From Ruegeria marisrubri (GTDB taxonomy: Bacteria > Pseudomonadota > Alphaproteobacteria > Rhodobacterales > Rhodobacteraceae), in the NCBI RefSeq assembly GCF_001507595.1, contig NZ_LQBQ01000004.1, forward strand, positions 1-64,000: a stretch of DNA of 64,000 nucleotides, written 5' to 3'. The position numbers and the translations under genes were made by a program. Positions 45,959 to 55,556 of this stretch are shown piece after piece. The notes below the pieces were generated by a model that was not told the origin of the DNA, made no database searches, and saw only the letters and a program-made list of their open reading frames with translations. Every line of letters begins with the position of its first letter. Position 1 is the stretch's first letter.

Positions 45959-48900
45959 TCAGGCGACCATCGCTTCGGCCTTCTTGAGGTCCACCGAGAC
46001 CAGCTGGCTGACGCCCTGTTCCTGCATGGTCACGCCGAACAGCCGGTCCATCCGGGCCATCGTCACCGCGTGGTGGGTGATGATCAGGAACCGCGTGTCG
46101 GTCTGGCGGCACATCTCGTCCAGCAGGTCGCAGAAGCGGGTCACGTTGGCATCGTCCAGCGGCGCGTCCACCTCGTCGAGCACGCAGATCGGCGCCGGGT
46201 TGGCAAGGAACACCGCAAAGATCAGCGCCATTGCGGTCAGGGTCTGCTCGCCACCGGACAGCAGGCTGAGGGTCGAGAGCTTCTTGCCGGGCGGCTGGCA
46301 CATGATCTCCAGACCGGCATCCAGCGGGTCCTCGCTTTCGACCATGACCAGATTGGCTTCGCCGCCGCCGAAGAGGTGCTTGAACAGCATGGCGAAGTTG
46401 GAATTGACCTGCTCGAAGGCCGTAAGCAGACGCTCGCGCCCTTCGCGGTTCAGGCTGGCGATGCCGCTGCGCAGGGCCTTCACGGCCTCTTCCAGATCGG
46501 CCTTCTCGGACTTGAGCGTGTCATATTCTTCCTGGACCTCGCGCGAGTCCTCCTCGGCGCGCAGGTTGACCGCGCCCATCGCGTCGCGCAGACGCTTGAA
46601 ACGGTTGACCTCGGCCTCCAGCGCGTCGGCGGCCGGCATCTTGTCGGGATCGCCGCCCAGCTGGTTCAGCAACTGGTTCGGCGTCAGCTGCTGATCCTCG
46701 GCGATCCGCTCGGCGGCGGCCACAACGCCCTCTCGCGCGGCCTCGCAGCGGGCCTCGGCGGCGGCGCGGGCTTCGCGCGCTTCCGAGGCCAGACGTTCCG
46801 CCTCGCGTTCGGCCAGGATCGCCTCGCGCTGCCTGGTCTCGGCCTCGGCCAGACGGTCGGCGGCCTCGGCGCGGCGGGCCTCGGCGGCCTCGATCTGTTC
46901 GTTCAACTCCTCGCGGGCCTCGGCGATCTCGCCGGGAACGGCCATGGCCTCGGCCAACTCCTCCTCGGAGGTCGCCTTGCGCTCGGTCAGTTCCGCGATC
47001 CGCTTGCCCGCCGTTTCCAGACGGTGCCGCCAGCCGCTGAGATCCTTGGCCACCTCCTGCGAGCGGCGGGTGCGCGCCTCGCCCTCGCGCCGCAACTCGT
47101 CATGCGTGGAGCGGTGGGTCAGCATGGTGATCCGGGCGGCCTCTACCGTCTGCTTGATGTCCTCGACCCGGGCGCGGGCGCTGTCCAGATCGCCCAGTTC
47201 GGCCAACGCCCCTTCGGCCTCGCGCAGCTGAATGCGCGCCGACATCGCATCTTCCTTGTGGCGATCGACCGCCAGCGTCAGGGTTTCCAACTTGCCCTGC
47301 GCAAGGTTTCGCTCCGCCTCGGCCTTGCTGAGCGCCCGGGCGGCTTCGGCGACCCGATGGTCGGCGGCACGGCGGGCCTCGCGCGCCCGGCGGTCGGCCT
47401 CGGTCACCTCCGCCAGTTGCCGCGACAACGCCTCGTGTGCGGCTCTCGCACCCTCGGCCTGCGCCTCGACCTGTGCCAGTTGCTGCTTCAGCGCCTCCAG
47501 CTTGTTGAGCTGCTCCAGCCGCATCGCTGCCGCGCTCGGCGCATCTTCGGCCCAAGCCCGGAACCCGTCCCAGCGCCACAGGTCGCCCGAGCGGGAGACC
47601 AGCCGCTGGCCGGGCTTGAGCAAGGGTTGCAGCCGCGCACCCTGTTCCGCGTCGATCAGGCCGATCTGGGCGATACGGCGGCTGAGGCGGTCGGGTCCCG
47701 AGACATGCAGCGCCAGCGGTTCGGCCCCTTCGGGCAGCGGCTGGTCGGCGTCGTAACCCGGCACCTGAACCCAACCTGAGGGTCCGTCGCCCTCGACCAG
47801 CGGAGCGCGCAGGTCGTCCGCCAGCGCGGCCCCGAGCGCCTTTTCAAAACCCGGCTCGACCCGCAGCAGATCCAGAACCTGCCCCCCTTCGGCGGTGTCG
47901 CGCTCGACCAGCTTGGCCAGCGCGGCGGTTTCGGCCCGGATCGCGCCCAACTCGCCCTCGGCCTCCGAGCGTTTCGCCCGTGCCTCGGCTTCGCGCGCCT
48001 GCGTGTCGTTGCGCAGCTCGTCGGCTGCCGCCAGCGCCTCTTCGGCGGCTTCGGCGGCCTCGCGGGCTTCTTCCTCGGCCTCCTGCGCGGCCTCGAACGC
48101 CTCGCTGGCACGGGCAAGTGCCGTTCGGGCCTCTGTCACGGCGGCCTTGGCCTTTTCCTCTTCGGCCTCGGAGCGGGCCAGCGTCTTGCGGCTGTCCTCG
48201 ACGAGGCGCTGCGCCGACTGGTGACGGGCCACCAGACGGGCCATATCCTCGGTTTCCTGCGACAGCAGATCCTCGCGCTCCTGCAGGACGGCGGCGGCCT
48301 CGCGCGCGACCTCGGCGGCCTCGGCCAGCTTGTCATCATGGCCCTCGGCGGCCTTGGCCAGTTCGCGGGCTTCCCACTCGAGCCGCTCGATCGTCTCGCC
48401 GGCATCCTTGTTCAGGCCGGTTTCGCGCTCGATGTCACGGCCGAGCTGCTGGATCCGCGCGGTCAGGGTTTCGATCGTCTGGCGGGCGCGGGTTTCCTGA
48501 TCGGCCAGCGCGTCGCGCTGCACCTGCTGGCGCTGCAGGACGGCCGCGGCGATTGCTTCTTCCTCGCGCAGCGGCGGCAGAACCTCGTCCGCCTTGATGC
48601 GCGCGGCCTCGGCCTGGCGCGCCGCGGCCTCAGCACGCGACGCCTCGGTGATCCGCTCGCGCAGCTTGTCCTCGGCCAGTTGACGGGCCATGTCGGCCTC
48701 TTTCCAGCGGCGATACAGCAGCATCCCTTCGGCCTGCCGCAACTGTTCGCCAATCTCGCGATAGCGCGCGGCCTGCCGGGCCTGACGGGCCAGTTGCGCC
48801 AGCTGCGCCCCCAACTGTTCCAGCACGTCATCGACGCGGGTCAGGTTGGTTTCGGTGCCTTTCAGCTTGAGTTCGGCCTCGTGCCGGCGCTGATACAGGC

Positions 48901-49414
48901 CCGAAATACCGGCCGCCTCTTCGAGGATCCTGCGGCGTGCCTTGGGCTTGGCGTTGATCAGTTCCGCAATCTGCCCCTGCCGGACCAGCGCCGGTGAATG
49001 GGCACCGGTCGAGGCGTCGGCGAACAGCATCTGGATATCCCGCGCCCGCACGTCCTTGCCATTGGCCTTGTAGGCGCTGCCCACGTCGCGGGTGATGCGA
49101 CGGACGATTTCCAGCTGATCGCTGTCATTGAATCCCGAGGGCGCCAGCCGTTCGGAATTGTCGATGATCAGGGACACTTCGGCGAAGTTTCGGGCGGGGC
49201 GCGTGGCAGCCCCGGCAAAGATCACGTCCTCCATCCCGCCGCCGCGCATGGCCTTGGGACGGTTTTCGCCCATGACCCAGCGCAGCGCCTCCAACAGGTT
49301 CGACTTGCCACAGCCATTCGGACCGACCACACCCGTCAGCCCCTCCGCGATGATCAGATCAGTCGGGTCAACGAAGCTTTTGAAGCCGGTAAGTCTGAGC
49401 CTGTTGAAACGCAA
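45959..49414 (-). CDS. smc: Chromosome segregation protein SMC
   Basis: A 1151-residue SMC ATPase. Walker A is GPNGCGKSNLLEALRWVMGE near residue 30. Two long coiled-coil arms surround a central hinge, and the C-terminal ABC signature LSGGEQTLTAMAL (near residue 1050) is followed by Walker B CVLDEVDAPLDDANV. It acts in condensing and separating chromosomes with ScpA/ScpB, which are not in the window. The start is TTG (MRFNRLRLTGF); no in-frame ATG lies immediately upstream. Confidence 0.97.
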   Translation of the reverse strand: MRFNRLRLTGFKSFVDPTDLIIAEGLTGVVGPNGCGKSNLLEALRWVMGENRPKAMRGGGMEDVIFAGAATRPARNFAEVSLIIDNSERLAPSGFNDSDQLEIVRRITRDVGSAYKANGKDVRARDIQMLFADASTGAHSPALVRQGQIAELINAKPKARRRILEEAAGISGLYQRRHEAELKLKGTETNLTRVDDVLEQLGAQLAQLARQARQAARYREIGEQLRQAEGMLLYRRWKEADMARQLAEDKLRERITEASRAEAAARQAEAARIKADEVLPPLREEEAIAAAVLQRQQVQRDALADQETRARQTIETLTARIQQLGRDIERETGLNKDAGETIERLEWEARELAKAAEGHDDKLAEAAEVAREAAAVLQEREDLLSQETEDMARLVARHQSAQRLVEDSRKTLARSEAEEEKAKAAVTEARTALARASEAFEAAQEAEEEAREAAEAAEEALAAADELRNDTQAREAEARAKRSEAEGELGAIRAETAALAKLVERDTAEGGQVLDLLRVEPGFEKALGAALADDLRAPLVEGDGPSGWVQVPGYDADQPLPEGAEPLALHVSGPDRLSRRIAQIGLIDAEQGARLQPLLKPGQRLVSRSGDLWRWDGFRAWAEDAPSAAAMRLEQLNKLEALKQQLAQVEAQAEGARAAHEALSRQLAEVTEADRRAREARRAADHRVAEAARALSKAEAERNLAQGKLETLTLAVDRHKEDAMSARIQLREAEGALAELGDLDSARARVEDIKQTVEAARITMLTHRSTHDELRREGEARTRRSQEVAKDLSGWRHRLETAGKRIAELTERKATSEEELAEAMAVPGEIAEAREELNEQIEAAEARRAEAADRLAEAETRQREAILAEREAERLASEAREARAAAEARCEAAREGVVAAAERIAEDQQLTPNQLLNQLGGDPDKMPAADALEAEVNRFKRLRDAMGAVNLRAEEDSREVQEEYDTLKSEKADLEEAVKALRSGIASLNREGRERLLTAFEQVNSNFAMLFKHLFGGGEANLVMVESEDPLDAGLEIMCQPPGKKLSTLSLLSGGEQTLTAMALIFAVFLANPAPICVLDEVDAPLDDANVTRFCDLLDEMCRQTDTRFLIITHHAVTMARMDRLFGVTMQEQGVSQLVSVDLKKAEAMVA

Positions 49415-49509
49415 GGGTCGTCATCCATGATTCCCGTGGAGTCCGAGTCTGCGCGCTGGAAGGGCGATGAGTCAATGTTGATGCGCAGGATATAGCCTGC
49501 GCGCCCAAG

Positions 49510-49518
49510 TTATCCACA
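49510..49518 (+). other. Single DnaA-box-like sequence
   Basis: TTATCCACA, a perfect match to the E. coli high-affinity DnaA box, lies in the gap between smc and the next lipoprotein. Only one box is seen, with no dnaA, parAB or rnpA near, so this is not an origin. Confidence 0.3.
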
Positions 49519-49554
49519 ATATCTTGCCCATCTCAGGGTCACTGGGGGGGGCGA

Positions 49555-49944
49555 TCAATACGGGTAGCACTGGAACTCGTCATAACCGTCGCCGCCCCAA
49601 TAGTCGAAGCATTCGTAATTCGGGGTAGAACGAACCGTTTGCAGCAATCGGCGGCCTTCGGCCTGGTCGCAGCCCAGGACGCCCGTCGTCACGGCGGCAT
49701 CCCCCATAACCTCCATCACGGGGCATCCGGACGCTTGCGCCATGGCAATCTCTGCCCTGTCCCGGATCGGCCCCAGCCGTGGCGCATACTGCCGGTTGAC
49801 GCGAACAGCTTCGGCAAGATTGCCCCGTACGCGAACGTCGAAAATGCTGCCGTCAACCTCGACCCGGGTGGCGGGAACGCCTGCGAAATGGGGGGTTGCC
49901 TGCGCGCAGGACATCAGGAGGAGAAACGAAAGGATCCACTTCAT
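49555..49944 (-). CDS. Small lipoprotein, unknown function
   Basis: A 129-residue protein. The start MKWILSFLLLMSCAQ has a lipobox-like LMSC, so it is probably a lipoprotein. The mature region has several Cys (SGCPVMEV, LGCDQAEG, ECFDYWGGDGY, FQCYPY) and no motif I know. A tract of eight G (49544-49551) lies just after the stop. It is transcribed towards smc. The start at 49944 is chosen for the signal sequence. Confidence 0.65.
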   Translation of the reverse strand: MKWILSFLLLMSCAQATPHFAGVPATRVEVDGSIFDVRVRGNLAEAVRVNRQYAPRLGPIRDRAEIAMAQASGCPVMEVMGDAAVTTGVLGCDQAEGRRLLQTVRSTPNYECFDYWGGDGYDEFQCYPY

Positions 49945-50072
49945 GCCGTCACAATCCGCAGCCAACGTTAACGATTCGTTTCCGACCCCGCCATGCGCTC
50001 CGGAATGTGTGTCCTGCCGTTCTGAAAACGCGTGATGACGCAGGCGCAAATCTTGAAGAACACCCTTTTGTG

Positions 50073-50091
50073 TGGTCATCTGTTTTGACCA
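50073..50091 (+). promoter_or_regulatory. Candidate GntR/FCD operator
   Basis: TGGTCA-N7-TGACCA, a perfect 6-bp inverted repeat 18 bp before the regulator's ATG. The TGGTC/GACCA arms recall FadR/PdhR sites, though the 7-bp spacer is longer than usual. Confidence 0.5.
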
Positions 50092-50108
50092 ATTCTAACG
50101 AGCGCGAG

Positions 50109-50879
50109 ATGCCTTTCCAGAAAGTCCAATCCGAAAAGCTGTCGACCGCAGTCGTTCGCCAGATCGAACTGCTCATTTTGCGGGGAATCCTGAGGCCCGG
50201 AGAACGGTTGCCCTCCGAACGCGAACTTGCCGAGCGTTTGGGCGTTTCACGGCCTTCGCTGCGTGATGCCATCGCCGAGTTGCAGGAGCAAGGGTTGCTG
50301 ACTGCGAAGGCCGGGTCGGGGATTTACGTGGCCGAGGTTCTGGGCTCGGCCTTTTCGCCGGCCCTGATCCGCCTGTTCGGAACTCATGACGAGGCCGTTT
50401 TCGACTATCTCTCGTTCCGCCGGGACATGGAGGGGCTGGCGGCCGAACGGGCGGCGCGGCTGGGGTCGCAGAGCGATCTGAAGGTGATCCAGAAGATCTT
50501 TGACAAGATGGAAGCCGCCCACGCCAAACGTGCCGCCGACGACGAGGCCCAACTGGATGCGCAGTTCCACATGGCGATCATCGAGGCGAGCCACAATGTC
50601 GTCATGCTGCACATGATGCGGTCGATGTTCGATCTGCTGCGGCAGGGCGTTTTCTACAATCGAAAAATCATGTTCCACCAGCGAACCACCCGCGAGGCGA
50701 TCCTGAACCAGCACCGCGCGATCAACCAGGCACTTCAGGCCCGCGACCCGGCAGGCTCTCGTGCGGCGGTCGAGGCGCATCTGAACTATGTCGAGCAATG
50801 CCTGGCCGACCACCAGAAGGCCGAGCAGAACGAAGCCATCGCACGCCAGAGGCTACAGCACGAAACTCGGCGCGGGTGA
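50109..50879 (+). CDS. GntR family transcriptional regulator, FCD (FadR-like) subfamily
   Basis: A 256-residue repressor/activator. The N-terminal winged helix-turn-helix contains GERLPSERELAERLGVSRPSLRDAI. The C-terminal all-helical FCD domain has the metal-binding pattern in AQFHMAIIEASHN and NQHRAINQALQARD. PdhR/LldR-type ligands (pyruvate, lactate or other small acids) are likely but not readable. An inverted repeat 18 bp upstream suggests autoregulation. A hairpin terminator follows. The longer frame upstream is not supported. Confidence 0.9.
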   Translation: MPFQKVQSEKLSTAVVRQIELLILRGILRPGERLPSERELAERLGVSRPSLRDAIAELQEQGLLTAKAGSGIYVAEVLGSAFSPALIRLFGTHDEAVFDYLSFRRDMEGLAAERAARLGSQSDLKVIQKIFDKMEAAHAKRAADDEAQLDAQFHMAIIEASHNVVMLHMMRSMFDLLRQGVFYNRKIMFHQRTTREAILNQHRAINQALQARDPAGSRAAVEAHLNYVEQCLADHQKAEQNEAIARQRLQHETRRG

Positions 50880-50921
50880 AAAACCCGGCGCCAGTCCTGA
50901 ACCTTTGGAATCCGACGAAAA

Positions 50922-50946
50922 AAGCCCGGCCTCATGGGCCGGGCTT
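50922..50946. terminator. Bidirectional terminator between GntR and atpF
   Basis: Stem AAGCCCGGCC/GGCCGGGCTT with a 5-nt loop. On the minus strand the stem is followed by TTTTTTC, so it is a strong terminator for the atp operon; on the plus strand the tail is weaker. Confidence 0.85.
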
Positions 50947-50968
50947 GTCTTGATCGCGTCGAAACCGC

Positions 50969-51529
50969 TTAGTGCAGTTTGGCGTCCACGTCAGCAATGG
51001 CCGCGTCGATCAGTTTGTTGGCCTGGGCGGCAGTCATCTGCTTGGCCAGAATTTCGCCTGCTGCCGCGACGGCAACCGCAATCGCCTGATCACGCACTTC
51101 CTTGATCGCCGAAGCCTCGGCCGAGGCGATCTGGTCCTGCGCGGCGGCCAGACGGCGCGCGATCGAGGTTTCCAGATCCTTCTTGGCCTGTTCAGCGGCC
51201 AGAACGGCGTCTTCCTTGGCGGCTGCGACGATGGCATCAGCCTGAGCCTGCACTTCACGCTGCTTGCGCTCGTAGGACGCCAGAAGGGTCTGCGCTTCTT
51301 CGCGCAGTTCCCGGGCTTCGTCGAGTTCGGCCTGAATCCCTTGGGCGCGATTGTCCAGCGCGCCACCGATCATGCCGGGCACCTTGAAGTAGAACAGCAC
51401 GGCAACGAACACGATGAACGCGATGGTCACCACGAAGTCGGTGTTGCCCAGCGAGAAGAACGGGCCGCTTGCGGCAAAAGCCGGGCTGGCGGCACCTGCG
51501 GTCAGGATAAGGGCGAGAATGTTGCGCAT
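50969..51529 (-). CDS. atpF: ATP synthase F0 subunit b
   Basis: A 186-residue stator subunit. One N-terminal membrane helix ([15 protein letters not shown]) after a signal-like prefix leads to a long charged, Ala-rich helix that binds F1-delta. It is the last gene of the atpI-B-E-F'-F operon on the minus strand. In alphaproteobacteria b and b' form a heterodimer. Confidence 0.93.
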   Translation of the reverse strand: MRNILALILTAGAASPAFAASGPFFSLGNTDFVVTIAFIVFVAVLFYFKVPGMIGGALDNRAQGIQAELDEARELREEAQTLLASYERKQREVQAQADAIVAAAKEDAVLAAEQAKKDLETSIARRLAAAQDQIASAEASAIKEVRDQAIAVAVAAAGEILAKQMTAAQANKLIDAAIADVDAKLH

Positions 51530-51534
51530 GTCTC

Positions 51535-52080
51535 TTATCCTTTCATCCGGGCATCGACCGCACCCGCGATGGCGTCGGCATCGGCCTTACCACCCAGAGC
51601 GGTGACGAGTTCGGTCGCCGTGTCCTTGGCAACCAGTTTAATGCTTTCCAGCGCACCGGCGCGGATCTCGGCAATCGCCTTTTCCGACTCGGCCGCCTTG
51701 GCAGCGATTTCCGCATCCGCCTTGGCGATGGCGTCGTCCAGATCTGCCTGGATCTCGGCACGGGCCTCGGAAGCGATGCGCTGCGCTTCGGCACGGGCAT
51801 CCGCCAGCGCCTTGTTGTAGGCCTCTTCGGCCTCGACCGCCTTGGCCTTCAGGTCTTCGGCCGCAGCGAGGTCGTTGGTGATGGTCCCCTTCCGCTCGGC
51901 CAGGATCGCCGCGATACGGGGCAGAGCCACGCGGGACAGGACCAGAAAGACGACGACCAGCGTAACGACGAGCCAGAAGATCTGGTTCGGGAACCAGTCG
52001 AAGCAAAGCTGCGGCATCCCGATGGCAGAGCCATGAGAGTCGACGCAGGTTCCTACTGCTCCGGTTGTTTCAGTCGCCAT
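51535..52080 (-). CDS. ATP synthase F0 subunit b'
   Basis: A 181-residue second stator subunit. It has a membrane helix ([22 protein letters not shown]) preceded by an unusual polar N-terminus with Cys, and an Ala/Glu-rich coiled-coil helix. It precedes atpF by 5 bp; b and b' together make the peripheral stalk, as in photosynthetic and other alphaproteobacteria. Confidence 0.92.
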   Translation of the reverse strand: MATETTGAVGTCVDSHGSAIGMPQLCFDWFPNQIFWLVVTLVVVFLVLSRVALPRIAAILAERKGTITNDLAAAEDLKAKAVEAEEAYNKALADARAEAQRIASEARAEIQADLDDAIAKADAEIAAKAAESEKAIAEIRAGALESIKLVAKDTATELVTALGGKADADAIAGAVDARMKG

Positions 52081-52166
52081 GATGTCCTCCGTCGGAACTT
52101 TGTCTTTACAACGGGCGGGCCGCTATGGCCTGGGCCCACCCGCGCGTAAGGATCAGGTTCCGCAGG

Positions 52167-52391
52167 TTAGACGGCGAACATCAGCAGCAGCGACACGAGG
52201 AATGCGAAGATCCCCAGGGCTTCTGCGAATGCGATACCGATGAACAGGGTTGCGGTCTGCGAAGCGGCGGCCGAGGGGTTGCGCAGGGCGCCGGCCAGGA
52301 AGTTGCCTGCCACGTTGCCCACCCCGATTGCGGCTGCGCCCGAACCGATTGCTGCCAGGCCTGCGCCGATGTGTGCGAGATCGCCTTCCAT
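52167..52391 (-). CDS. atpE: ATP synthase F0 subunit c
   Basis: A 74-residue proteolipid of two helices forming the proton-driven ring. The first helix has the glycine pattern [18 protein letters not shown]. The ion-binding carboxylate lies in the second helix ([15 protein letters not shown], the Glu). It is the third gene of the minus-strand operon. Confidence 0.96.
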   Translation of the reverse strand: MEGDLAHIGAGLAAIGSGAAAIGVGNVAGNFLAGALRNPSAAASQTATLFIGIAFAEALGIFAFLVSLLLMFAV

Positions 52392-52461
52392 GATGATGTC
52401 TCCTTACGATTTGGAAGTTTCGATGTAGGGTTATCGTTCCTGTGCCGGGATCAGGTCCCGA

Positions 52462-53250
52462 TCAGTGATGCGGATGCAGAGCGTCCTTGAGATAGACACA
52501 GGTCAGAATGGTGAAAACGTAGGCCTGGATGAAGGCCACCAGGACCTCGAGGCCATACATTGCGGTGATCGCCAGGACCGACACGGGCGAGATCGCGGCG
52601 ACGGCTGCAAAGCCTGCGAACACCTTGATCACCGCGTGGCCTGCCATGACGTTGCCGGCAAGACGAATGGAGTGGCTGACCGGACGAACGAAATACGAGA
52701 TCAGTTCGATGATCGCCAGGATCGGGCGGAGCGCCAGCGGCGCGCTCGACACCCAGAACAGGCTCAGGAAACCGGCGCCGTTCTTGACGAAGCCCAGAAC
52801 GGTCACGGTCAGGAACACCGCCAGAGCAAGCACCACGGTCACGGCGAAATGCGAGGTGGTGGTGAACGACATGGGCAGCAGACCCAGGAAGTTCGCGGTG
52901 ACGATGAACATGAACAGCGTCATGACATAGGGGAAGTACTTGACGCCTTCCTTGCCGCAGATGTCCTCGAGCATCTTGTAGATGAAGCCATAGGCCAGTT
53001 CCGCGATGGACTGCATGCGGGTCGGGACGATGGCGCGCTTCGAGGTGCTCAGCACCAGCAGGCCGATGATCGCCAGAATGGCCAGCGCCATCCACAGGGT
53101 CACGTTTGTGGGCGTGTACCAGGCAATCGTGTCACCGCCGAAGAGCGGCTTGACGATGAACTGGTCCATCGGGTGGAACACCAGGCTGCCGCCTTCTGCT
53201 GCATGTTCCGCGCCTTCGGCGCCGTGTGCTGCGGTGGTCTCGCTTGCCAC
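52462..53250 (-). CDS. atpB: ATP synthase F0 subunit a
   Basis: A 262-residue membrane subunit that forms the proton half-channels. About six helices are present. The conserved Arg is in [12 protein letters not shown], and the [11 protein letters not shown] segment precedes it. The start is GTG at 53250, 2 bp after atpI. Confidence 0.96.
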   Translation of the reverse strand: MASETTAAHGAEGAEHAAEGGSLVFHPMDQFIVKPLFGGDTIAWYTPTNVTLWMALAILAIIGLLVLSTSKRAIVPTRMQSIAELAYGFIYKMLEDICGKEGVKYFPYVMTLFMFIVTANFLGLLPMSFTTTSHFAVTVVLALAVFLTVTVLGFVKNGAGFLSLFWVSSAPLALRPILAIIELISYFVRPVSHSIRLAGNVMAGHAVIKVFAGFAAVAAISPVSVLAITAMYGLEVLVAFIQAYVFTILTCVYLKDALHPHH

Positions 53251-53252
53251 GT

Positions 53253-53603
53253 TCAGTCCCTCTCGTCCTTTTCGGCCGATGCCTCGGCCGCCTTTTGTTT
53301 CTCTTGGACCTCTTGCGCGCTGCGGAGCATGACTTTCACCCCGGCGGCAAGGCCCAGCAATGTGAACAGCACCAGAAAGATCGGGATCGTCCCGAACAGG
53401 CTGTCCAGCCCGTATCCGATGCCAAATCCGATCCCCAGACCGGACACCATCTCGATGACCATCCGCCAGGCCAGTTCGCCCCCGGATATGTCAGCGTCCG
53501 CGCGGGCCTTGGGCTGGTTCGCCTTTTTCGCCGCCTCGATCTTCGCCTCAAGCTGCGACAGGCGCTGCTTTTGGTCCTCATCCGTCAACGACGTCGTCCT
53601 CAC
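53253..53603 (-). CDS. atpI: ATP synthase accessory protein AtpI
   Basis: A 116-residue protein with a charged coiled N-terminus and two membrane helices ([15 protein letters not shown] and [15 protein letters not shown]), typical of AtpI/Fo-I, which aids assembly of the c-ring. The start is GTG. It heads the atp operon. Confidence 0.9.
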   Translation of the reverse strand: MRTTSLTDEDQKQRLSQLEAKIEAAKKANQPKARADADISGGELAWRMVIEMVSGLGIGFGIGYGLDSLFGTIPIFLVLFTLLGLAAGVKVMLRSAQEVQEKQKAAEASAEKDERD

Positions 53604-53772
53604 GCTTTCTTGGGCATGGTGCTAAGGCGGAGAGGGCTCAGAGTCAACGACGCAGTTTGGCTTTGCAGAAAACGATTAAACCATTGTTTTTATGCGAAAC
53701 TCCCCAACCCCGAGGTATGTGCGACCTTGCGTCCAAACGCCTGTTAGCGCGAAAGTCGCGGATTCAGCATAT

Positions 53773-53788
53773 TCAACCAAATGGTTGA
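53773..53788 (+). promoter_or_regulatory. Candidate ArsR-family operator
   Basis: TCAACCA-AA-TGGTTGA, a 7-bp perfect inverted repeat with a 2-bp spacer. It covers the most upstream possible ATG (53781) of the ArsR-like gene and lies 31 bp before the preferred ATG. Its form matches operators of SdpR-like ArsR regulators. Confidence 0.6.
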
Positions 53789-53819
53789 CGATATGCGCGC
53801 CATGTGGTTCTGCCAAAGC

Positions 53820-54152
53820 ATGTCCGAAGATCTCGACACCATCTTTGCCGCCCTGGCCGACCCGACCCGGCGCGCCATCCTGGCGATGCTGCTCGAGGAT
53901 GACATGGCGGTCACGGATGTGGCCGAGCCCTTCGAAATGTCGCTGGCGGCGATTTCGAAACACCTGACCATTCTCACCCGCGCCGGCCTGATCAGCCAAG
54001 AGAAACGGGGACGGGTCAAATGGTGCAAGCTGGAGCCAGACGCAATGCGGGCCGCCTCGGTGTGGATGCAGGGCTTTGGCCAGTTCGAGCCGGTGAACCT
54101 GGATGCGTTCGAGCGGTTTCTGGAAACCGAGCTGCCCGGCGGCAAAAGCTGA
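53820..54152 (+). CDS. ArsR/SdpR family winged-helix regulator
   Basis: A 110-residue regulator. The start MSEDLDTIFAALADPTRRAILAML and the recognition helix AAISKHLTILTRAGLI are typical. It lacks the metal-binding ELCVCDL motif of true metal sensors, so it belongs to the non-metal SdpR-like group, often paired with an SRPBCC gene, which is absent here. ATGs at 53781, 53793 and 53802 are also in frame. The operator overlaps the first. It converges with the usp gene. Confidence 0.85.
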   Translation: MSEDLDTIFAALADPTRRAILAMLLEDDMAVTDVAEPFEMSLAAISKHLTILTRAGLISQEKRGRVKWCKLEPDAMRAASVWMQGFGQFEPVNLDAFERFLETELPGGKS

Positions 54153-54160
54153 CCCCGCCC

Positions 54161-54574
54161 CTAGCGCACGACGAAAACCGAAACGGTCGCGTGCTTGGCC
54201 AGATAGCCGGCATGGCTGGACATCACATAGTCCGTAATGCGCGGCGCATGGGTTCCGATGATGATCAGATCCGCATCGATCTCTTCGGCAGCGCGCACAA
54301 GGTCCGAGTCCACCTCGACGGGAATGTCGTGCGACGTGATATTGTGTATCTCGACCGCGGCCCCGCTTTTTTCATGCAACGCTTCGGACACCGTGGCCAA
54401 TGCCTCTTTGATCGTCTCCGGCGTGTGCGGAGCATCTGTCATGCCCGTCCCGGTAACACTGACGATGGTTATCCGCGCGCCCATGAATTTCGCCATCTCG
54501 GCCGCCACATCCATGGCCTTGGACACTTCGGGCGGCATATGCAGGTCTACCGGTATCATGATGTGATTGAACAT
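54161..54574 (-). CDS. Universal stress protein (UspA family)
   Basis: A 137-residue Usp-fold protein. MFNHIMIPVDL and the ending HATVSVFVVR are typical. The ATP-binding loop, usually GxxGxxxxxxxGS, reads GTHAPRITDYVMSSHA, only partly conserved, so nucleotide binding is uncertain. It converges with the ArsR gene (8-bp gap). Confidence 0.88.
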   Translation of the reverse strand: MFNHIMIPVDLHMPPEVSKAMDVAAEMAKFMGARITIVSVTGTGMTDAPHTPETIKEALATVSEALHEKSGAAVEIHNITSHDIPVEVDSDLVRAAEEIDADLIIIGTHAPRITDYVMSSHAGYLAKHATVSVFVVR

Positions 54575-54638
54575 CAGCGCCCTCCTTGGTGATTTTCCAC
54601 AATGATACCCGACCGAAGCGCCAAAGTCTTGATCGACG

Positions 54639-55556
54639 TCAACTTTCCTGCTCCAAGGCTCCCGGCGGCCCGTCTCGTTTGAGCAGCATCGCGAGCGCCA
54701 CGCCAGTCAGGGCGATGCCGATCAGGACCAAGCCCGTGGGCGCGCCGTTGCCGAGTGCGATTTCCCACAGGATCACCCAGCTTGGGGTCAGGTAGGTATA
54801 GGCCATGACCTTGGCCGAGGGCAGATACAGTGTCGCGAATTGCAGCAGAACGAAGGTGGCCGCGCTGGCGCAGATCGCGACGTAGAACAGCCCGACCCAG
54901 ACGATCGCAGGCAGGTTCATCCAGTCTGTGGCCCTGATATCCGACCACCCATAGAGCGTCAGAATCACCCCCCCTGCGACCAGCATTCCAAAAGTGAAAA
55001 CGACCGCCGGCTCACCCCGGTTCAGTTTCCGCACCATCGGAGTATAGACCGCATGGGCCGCGCAGCCCCAGAGATAGATGATTTCGCCCCGCCCGATCTC
55101 AAAGGCGCGGAATGCCTCCCAGTCGGCGCGAAAGATGACCCACAGCGCCCCGATCGCCCCGACGACCAATGCCAGAGCCATCCTGGGCGTCGTGACCTGC
55201 CTCAGCAGCACCCATCCAGCGAATGCTGACATGACGGGCGTCAGGGTGAAAACCGCAGCCGCACTCACCGGCGGCGCGGTCTTGAGCCCCTCGAACATCA
55301 GAACGAAATAGGTCGCGAACAGCCCGCCGAGGACGAAATAGCGCCACGGCGCGTCTGCGGCGCTGCGCGGAAAGCCCGTCGTGGCGGCTGAGACCGCCCC
55401 AATCACGACCGACGCAATGGCAAACCGGGCCGCGTTCAGGGCCGCAGGTGCGATTTCGTTCGCGATGAGCGAGCCCAGCGAGAAACTGCCCGCCACCAGC
55501 GCGGAAAAGGCGAGCATGGCCAGATGGCCGCGGGCTTCGAAACTCAGGGCTGCCAC
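54639..55556 (-). CDS. DMT-superfamily (EamA) transporter
   Basis: A 305-residue membrane protein with ten helices in two EamA repeats, the second containing VWVGLFYVAICASAATFVL. Substrates of this family are amino acids, nucleotides or drugs, and cannot be read here. The start is GTG at 55556, overlapping the lysR end by 13 nt, so it is probably co-transcribed with the LysR gene. Confidence 0.85.
   Translation of the reverse strand: MAALSFEARGHLAMLAFSALVAGSFSLGSLIANEIAPAALNAARFAIASVVIGAVSAATTGFPRSAADAPWRYFVLGGLFATYFVLMFEGLKTAPPVSAAAVFTLTPVMSAFAGWVLLRQVTTPRMALALVVGAIGALWVIFRADWEAFRAFEIGRGEIIYLWGCAAHAVYTPMVRKLNRGEPAVVFTFGMLVAGGVILTLYGWSDIRATDWMNLPAIVWVGLFYVAICASAATFVLLQFATLYLPSAKVMAYTYLTPSWVILWEIALGNGAPTGLVLIGIALTGVALAMLLKRDGPPGALEQES

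Noticed and set aside
46070..47779. 569-residue plus-strand frame opposite smc
   Set aside because: Antisense shadow of the smc coiled coil; the sequence is Leu/Gly/Arg-rich and shows no motif.
49510..49518. Replication origin near smc
   Set aside because: A single DnaA box without dnaA, parAB, gidA or an AT-rich cluster is not an origin.
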